Assembly: GCA_003648675.1 (NCBI GenBank)
Contig: QMPS01000001.1
Location: 1-17,421, forward strand
Direction: 5' to 3'
DNA from: Aquificota bacterium
GTDB taxonomy: Bacteria > Thermosulfidibacterota > Thermosulfidibacteria > Thermosulfidibacterales > B14-G1
Length of the DNA stretch: 17,421 nucleotides
Shown here one piece after another: positions 13,598-17,421 of this stretch (positions are counted from its first letter, which is position 1; each line of letters begins with the position of its first letter). Below the pieces are notes generated by a model. The model did not search any database, was not told where the DNA came from, and saw only the letters and a program-made list of their open reading frames with translations. The translations under genes and the position numbers were made by a program.

Positions 13598-16162
13598 ATG
13601 AAACTGGTTATAGCGTCGGTCACGTTGATGGCGTTCCTGACAGCTCTATCCTCTCTGTTATTGCTCTCCTCCGCTGGGTACGACCTTCCCCCTTCATTGA
13701 GGGATACAGAGCCCAACGATACCATGGAGGAGGCAGAGGAGATATATGCAGGCGGGAGCTTTGTGGAGGGATCGCTCTCCGCAGGGGATCTTCTGGACTT
13801 CTATAAGGTATTCTTAAACGCTGACGAGGATGGAAGAGGAGCTGAGGCGGAGAAGGCGATAATATATCTGGACAGGCTCTCCGGGGCCACCGTTGTGGCG
13901 GAGGTCAGTGAGGGTTGGGGAGGACCCCTTGTAGTTGTTAGGGCCTCCTCCGGTCAGTCAAGAGCCGAATTCGTCGCACCCCGCACCGGCTACTATTACA
14001 TATCTGTTAAAACCTCCCCCGGGGGCGGGGAGGTTACCTACAGGCTCCAGGTGGGGGTGGTGAAGGTGGACATCTCTGAGAGGTGGGATGGGAACAACCG
14101 CCCCGAAGATGCCGCCCCGGTACTCGGGACGACCCACATATCCATCATCCTGAATCCCCTCTCCAACATTCTGGACTATTACGAGCATAGTCTGGCGGAG
14201 GGATTCAAAATCAGGGTGGAAGGGGAGACGGAGGCTGAAAATCTACAGATAGAGCTTCTGAACGAAAGTCTTGCGCTTCTGGATGAGGGGGGAATCGGGG
14301 ATCCGCCTGAGTACGGGCTGCCTCAGGGACCCGATGAAACGATTTATGTTAGGGTGTACCTGAGAGTGGACCCCACCTACCCCGCCGTGGACGTAGACAG
14401 GAAGGTAGAGCTTGACATAACCGTATGGTCATACTTCACCGCCCCGGAGGTGAACCCTGCAGATCCATGGGAGGCACCTCTTCTTATGGAGGAGGATACC
14501 CCTCTCCATTCCGCTCTTAACCTCTCCCAGCATTTCATAGAAAGGGGGGGCGACCCCCTCCGCTTTAGTGTGGATGAGAATCCCTATCTCAACGTCACCA
14601 TATATCCAGAGGGTACGGCGGATATAGTCCCGGCGGAAAATTGGTGGGGCATGACCTCGCTCACCTTCCACGCTGCAGACCTTGATGGGGTAGCCACGGA
14701 CACTATCCAGGTCAATGTAGCCCCGGTAAACGACCCCCCCCGCATACTTACGCTTAACGGTATAGGGGCCCATCCGGGGAGGGGCTACGTGGCCTTCTGG
14801 GTGACCGTTGAGGAAACCCTTGTTATAGTGCCGGAAGTTGTAGACGTGGATGACGAGGAGCGTAATCTCACCTTCTCACTCAATCAGACGCCGGAGAACC
14901 TATTAGTAAATCCTTCCAACGGCACAATTGTGTACTCTCCCACCTGGAACGACCTTGGGATGCGCTGGATAAACCTAATGGTGGAGGATTCTGCCGGAGG
15001 TGTCGACAACTCCACCATCCGCATAGAGGTGATAGGCTACAACAGACCCCCCAATCCACCGGAGATATACGTGGTGGAACCGGAACATAACAGGGTCGCC
15101 GGCAGTCCCCTGAACTTCGTTGCGATACTTCACGGGGACCCGGATGGAGACCCAATAGCCGAAATTGTCTGGAAGATGGGAGATGGTAACATCTACAGGG
15201 GGGAGGACAGGGTTACCCATACCTATTCAAGCCCAGGCAACTACACCGTTTTGCTTTCAGTATGCGATCCCTATGGCATGTGCACCAACGTGACCTTAGA
15301 CATCACTGTTCACTCAAAACCGAGCCAGGGGGGCTTTCTGAGCGGATACCGCCGTTTCTGGAAGGACTTGAGCGGTGACGCCGTGGTATATGAAAAGAGG
15401 CAGAACACAGACTTCCTCTACCTCAGGCAGGAGGGCAGAGATGGGGTGGACTTGCTTAATGTGACAGCGGAGGGAAGGCTTGACGGACTTCTTGTGACCA
15501 TTCACGTGAAAGGCGGGGTGATAATAGACGGGAGCGTGAAGTACACCATCTACATAGTCACGAGAGATTTTGCAGAACGACCTGTCAAAGTGAATATAAC
15601 CAGAATTGAAGACTTTCTACCTCCCGCCTATTTCGGCTCCTCTCAAGTCTTCCTTTATCGGACCTTCTCTGGGATACTCAACAACCCCTTCAATTTCACT
15701 GTTCAGGGTGACAGACTTGTCCTTTTCATTTCTCTTAAGGATTTGGTCTCCGCCTCCGTCCCGTTGAGGGAGGGGAATTTCTCGGTGTTTGCCACCTCTG
15801 AGGAAAGCTCCCAGACCACAACAAAGACCGGCCAGATAAGAAGTTTCAGAAGCTTCGACACCGCTGGGGAGGGTGCGGTTGTCTATAATGTGACACCCAG
15901 GGAGAGGGTGAGCGGGTCTGAAGGGGGGGGAGAGAGTGTGTTCAAGGACAACACCCTCACCTTCATCCTGCTGGGGGTTGTGGGGGTGGTGATACTGGTT
16001 GTGGCCGTGCTGGTGTTGAAAAAATATAGAAAAAAGGAGGAGGAGGAGATAGAGAGGTTTGAAGAGGAGGTCAAGAGGTTGAAGGAAGAAGGCAGATCGC
16101 TCTACGAGATGGTGGAGGAGGGGGGTGAGGGTGAAGGGCCCCAGGAAGGGAGAGGGAGGTGA
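13598..16162 (+). CDS. Anchored surface protein with PPC, Ig/cadherin-like and PKD modules
   Basis: About 854 aa, with a signal peptide at the start (KLVIASVTLMAFLTALSSLL). Residues 36-150 are a PPC domain (DTEPNDTMEEAEEIY, then LLDFYKVFL, ending TGYYYISV), and a second PPC-like unit lies at about 155-275. Ig/cadherin-like modules occupy about 290-380 (EDTPLHSALNLSQHF to VAPVNDPP) and 390-487. A PKD domain is at about 486-573 (DPDGDPIAEIVWKMGDG, YSSPGNYTVLLSV). A beta-rich domain (about 575-780) precedes one transmembrane helix (786-809) and a 45-residue charged, coiled-coil cytoplasmic tail (KKEEEEIERFEEEVKRLKEE). N-glycosylation sequons are frequent. I chose ATG 13598 over 13526 because AAGGGGTG precedes it and the signal peptide is then terminal. 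It shares the EDxG/NDxP repeat type and the anchor layout with the protein at 2051-6058. Probable role: cell-envelope protein of unknown binding partner. Confidence 0.88.
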   Translation: MKLVIASVTLMAFLTALSSLLLLSSAGYDLPPSLRDTEPNDTMEEAEEIYAGGSFVEGSLSAGDLLDFYKVFLNADEDGRGAEAEKAIIYLDRLSGATVVAEVSEGWGGPLVVVRASSGQSRAEFVAPRTGYYYISVKTSPGGGEVTYRLQVGVVKVDISERWDGNNRPEDAAPVLGTTHISIILNPLSNILDYYEHSLAEGFKIRVEGETEAENLQIELLNESLALLDEGGIGDPPEYGLPQGPDETIYVRVYLRVDPTYPAVDVDRKVELDITVWSYFTAPEVNPADPWEAPLLMEEDTPLHSALNLSQHFIERGGDPLRFSVDENPYLNVTIYPEGTADIVPAENWWGMTSLTFHAADLDGVATDTIQVNVAPVNDPPRILTLNGIGAHPGRGYVAFWVTVEETLVIVPEVVDVDDEERNLTFSLNQTPENLLVNPSNGTIVYSPTWNDLGMRWINLMVEDSAGGVDNSTIRIEVIGYNRPPNPPEIYVVEPEHNRVAGSPLNFVAILHGDPDGDPIAEIVWKMGDGNIYRGEDRVTHTYSSPGNYTVLLSVCDPYGMCTNVTLDITVHSKPSQGGFLSGYRRFWKDLSGDAVVYEKRQNTDFLYLRQEGRDGVDLLNVTAEGRLDGLLVTIHVKGGVIIDGSVKYTIYIVTRDFAERPVKVNITRIEDFLPPAYFGSSQVFLYRTFSGILNNPFNFTVQGDRLVLFISLKDLVSASVPLREGNFSVFATSEESSQTTTKTGQIRSFRSFDTAGEGAVVYNVTPRERVSGSEGGGESVFKDNTLTFILLGVVGVVILVVAVLVLKKYRKKEEEEIERFEEEVKRLKEEGRSLYEMVEEGGEGEGPQEGRGR

Positions 16163-16189
16163 GGTATAAGTCAAAGATGGTGCCGGAAG

Positions 16190-16951
16190 ATGTCCTCTCC
16201 GAAGATGAGCAGGATCGCTCCTGTGGTGGGCACTCCTTACCTCTTTCTCCCTCAGGCCAGCGCACTGGTAGTTGCGGACCTTCATATAGGAATAGAGGCT
16301 GCTCTGCACCTTGAGGGGGTCCACCTGCCATCTTCAACAAAAAAGAAGGTTGAGGATGCTATAAAAGCGGGAAAGAGGTGCGGTGCAGAGACGCTCTACC
16401 TGTTGGGGGATGTGAAGCACACGGTAGCGGGATTCTCCCCGGGAGAGCTTAAGGAGGTGCTCTACGCCCTTGAGAGGTTCACAGAGGAGTTTGATCGGGT
16501 TTACATTATCCCAGGGAACCACGACGGGGGCCTCTCCGATGTTACTTTGAATCTAGATATAGTTTACCTTAAAGCGCAGGGGGTTCTGGTTGGGGGTGTG
16601 ACTCTCCTCCACGGCCATGCAATGCCCCCTCCGGACATCCTGGGAAATCTCATCGTAGTGGGGCACGACCACCCCAGAGTGCTCCTCCGGGACTCTCTTG
16701 GGATATCCACCACAAAGAGGTGCTGGATGAAGGCACCCCTGAAGGGGGAACTCTCCGGCAAGAAGCTTGTGATTATGCCTCCGGCGGAGAGGCACAGTGG
16801 TCAGATCGTGAACGAACACCCTCCCCAGCTTCTTAACATCTTCTTCAGAAGAGGACTTATGGATATAAAAAAGGCTGAGATCTTTCTTCTTGACGGAACG
16901 TATCTTGGATATCTCCACCAGCTCGTTCCCCGGAGGAGTGGTGACAGGTAG
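16190..16951 (+). CDS. SbcD/Mre11-related metallophosphoesterase, archaeal type
   Basis: The 253-residue calcineurin-like phosphoesterase has the full dimetal set: D-x-H in VVADLHIG (D30, H32), GDVKH (D74), GNHD (109-112), GH at 142-143 (LLHGHAMP) and the final GHDHP (158-162). The order and length match the archaeal single-domain family related to SbcD and to bacterial ligase-associated phosphoesterases. The physiological substrate is unknown (nucleic acid or small phosphodiesters). It lacks the capping domain of true Mre11 and is not next to a Rad50 gene. ATG 16190 has GGTG seven bases upstream. ATG 16205 is an alternative. It starts 27 bases after the surface protein on the same strand, so co-transcription is likely. 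Confidence 0.88.
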   Translation: MSSPKMSRIAPVVGTPYLFLPQASALVVADLHIGIEAALHLEGVHLPSSTKKKVEDAIKAGKRCGAETLYLLGDVKHTVAGFSPGELKEVLYALERFTEEFDRVYIIPGNHDGGLSDVTLNLDIVYLKAQGVLVGGVTLLHGHAMPPPDILGNLIVVGHDHPRVLLRDSLGISTTKRCWMKAPLKGELSGKKLVIMPPAERHSGQIVNEHPPQLLNIFFRRGLMDIKKAEIFLLDGTYLGYLHQLVPRRSGDR

Positions 16952-17000
16952 CTGCCCTCGGCCCCTTCTAATTGCCGAAAAGAAGAATTGGATAAAAAAG

Positions 17001-17010
17001 GTTTATAAAC
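17001..17010 (+). promoter_or_regulatory. TATA-like box before the coiled-coil gene
   Basis: GTTTATAAAC is a perfect palindrome and a good TATA match, predicting a start near 17030. Weaker AT elements at 17041-17050 and 17059-17065 are nearer the gene and could serve instead, so the exact promoter is uncertain. A CCTCAC/GTGAGG dyad (17028-17033, 17050-17055) overlaps the region. Confidence 0.4.
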
Positions 17011-17091
17011 AAATGTTGAGTTTTACTCCTCACCGCATCAGATTTAATAGTGAGGCGCCATTATAAGTGTCCTAAAGGCTCGGTGATACGT

Positions 17092-17421
17092 ATGGTCAGT
17101 AAGGAGGAGAAGATATGGGAGCTTGAGGAGAAGATCGATGGCCTGAAGAGAAAGATTGACGGGCTTAAGATAGAGGAGAGTGAGAGGTCGTCACTTGAAG
17201 AGAGGATCAATGTCGCCCGGGAGGCACTGAAAGAGGGGAAGGTAAAGGAGGCCGCTGGTATCGTTAAAGAGATCATTGCGAAGGTGAAAAGCGCACGCGC
17301 GAAACCCAAGAAAGCGAAACGCCCAGCAAAGAAGGAGGAGGGAGTTGGGAAAGAGGACGCTGTGGCTGCATTGAAAAGGGCTAAGGGCCTCATAGACGCT
17401 GGAGGCGTATCGGAAGGGAGC
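17092..17421 (+). CDS. Coiled-coil Lys/Glu-rich protein (partial, runs off window)
   Basis: A frame of 110 codons from ATG 17092 is open to the window end. GGTGAT four bases upstream fixes the start. Residues 4-45 form a heptad-like charged coiled coil (EEKIWELEEKIDGLKRKIDG). A helix follows with REALKEGKVKEAAGIVKEI (about 46-68), resembling helical-hairpin repeats. A basic Lys/Ala/Pro stretch (about 72-88, KPKKAKRPAKK) could bind nucleic acid. A second copy of the helical unit seems to begin near 100 (AVAALKRAKGLIDAGGVSEG), so the full protein may be a repeat of such units. No signal peptide. Function unknown. A structural or DNA-associated role is inference. Confidence 0.8.
   Translation, partial: MVSKEEKIWELEEKIDGLKRKIDGLKIEESERSSLEERINVAREALKEGKVKEAAGIVKEIIAKVKSARAKPKKAKRPAKKEEGVGKEDAVAALKRAKGLIDAGGVSEGS

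Noticed and set aside
15617..16324. Minus-strand 235-aa frame across the PPC protein end and phosphoesterase start
   Set aside because: It covers two convincing plus-strand genes and reads as Pro/Leu/His-rich shadow sequence.
16190..16951. True Mre11 nuclease
   Set aside because: At 253 aa it lacks the capping and Rad50-binding regions, and there is no Rad50, HerA or NurA neighbour.

Overview
The window reads as a chromosomal segment of a euryarchaeon, most likely of the Thermoplasmata/Thermoplasmatota type and probably a thermophile. The archaeal evidence is direct: a small primase subunit (PriS) next to a GINS subunit, an archaeal clamp-loader large subunit (RfcL), an archaeal/eukaryotic-type aspartyl-tRNA synthetase, TATA-box promoters (some apparently leaderless), and ribosome binding sites of the AGGAGG and GGTGAT types. 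The lineage call is inference. It rests on the mix of a GINS of Gins15/51 type, large C-terminally anchored PPC/PKD/Ig-repeat surface proteins, purine-rich coding strands, heavy AGG/AGA arginine use and Lys/Glu-rich proteins. No tRNA, rRNA, CRISPR array, insertion sequence or phage gene was seen, and no gap between genes exceeds 300 bases.

Layout. The C-terminal end of a membrane protein enters on the left (+). Then come a 72-residue small protein (-) with its own TATA box, an operator-like inverted repeat and a terminator, and a minus-strand pair in which hypE (hydrogenase maturation) overlaps a small acidic helical protein. A very large secreted, membrane-anchored protein (about 1335 aa, Asp-box beta-propeller plus Ig/cadherin-like repeats) follows on the plus strand. 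Behind it lie a 65-aa winged-helix protein (+) and, abutting it tail to tail with no spacer, an AT-hook/winged-helix DNA-binding protein (-).

The centre is a DNA replication block: priS and a GINS subunit as an operon (+), a cis-prenyltransferase (uppS, -) and rfcL (+). aspS (-) follows. It is divergent from a second anchored surface protein (about 854 aa, PPC plus Ig/cadherin-like plus PKD modules), which sits upstream of an archaeal SbcD/Mre11-related metallophosphoesterase. A lysine/glutamate-rich coiled-coil protein runs off the right edge.

How the parts fit. PriS (primer synthesis), GINS (part of the CMG-like helicase) and RfcL (PCNA loading) act at the same replication fork. UppS supplies the polyprenyl lipid used as glycan carrier, which fits the many N-glycosylation sequons in the two surface proteins, although genomic closeness alone does not prove a link. 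The most noteworthy points are the unknown protein coupled to hypE, the cysteine-free primase, a possible AUA start for uppS, abutting divergent TATA boxes at uppS/rfcL, the zero-gap pair of DNA-binding proteins, and the related architectures of the two giant surface proteins. I did not find a clear, self-contained new system such as a defence island or biosynthetic cluster.
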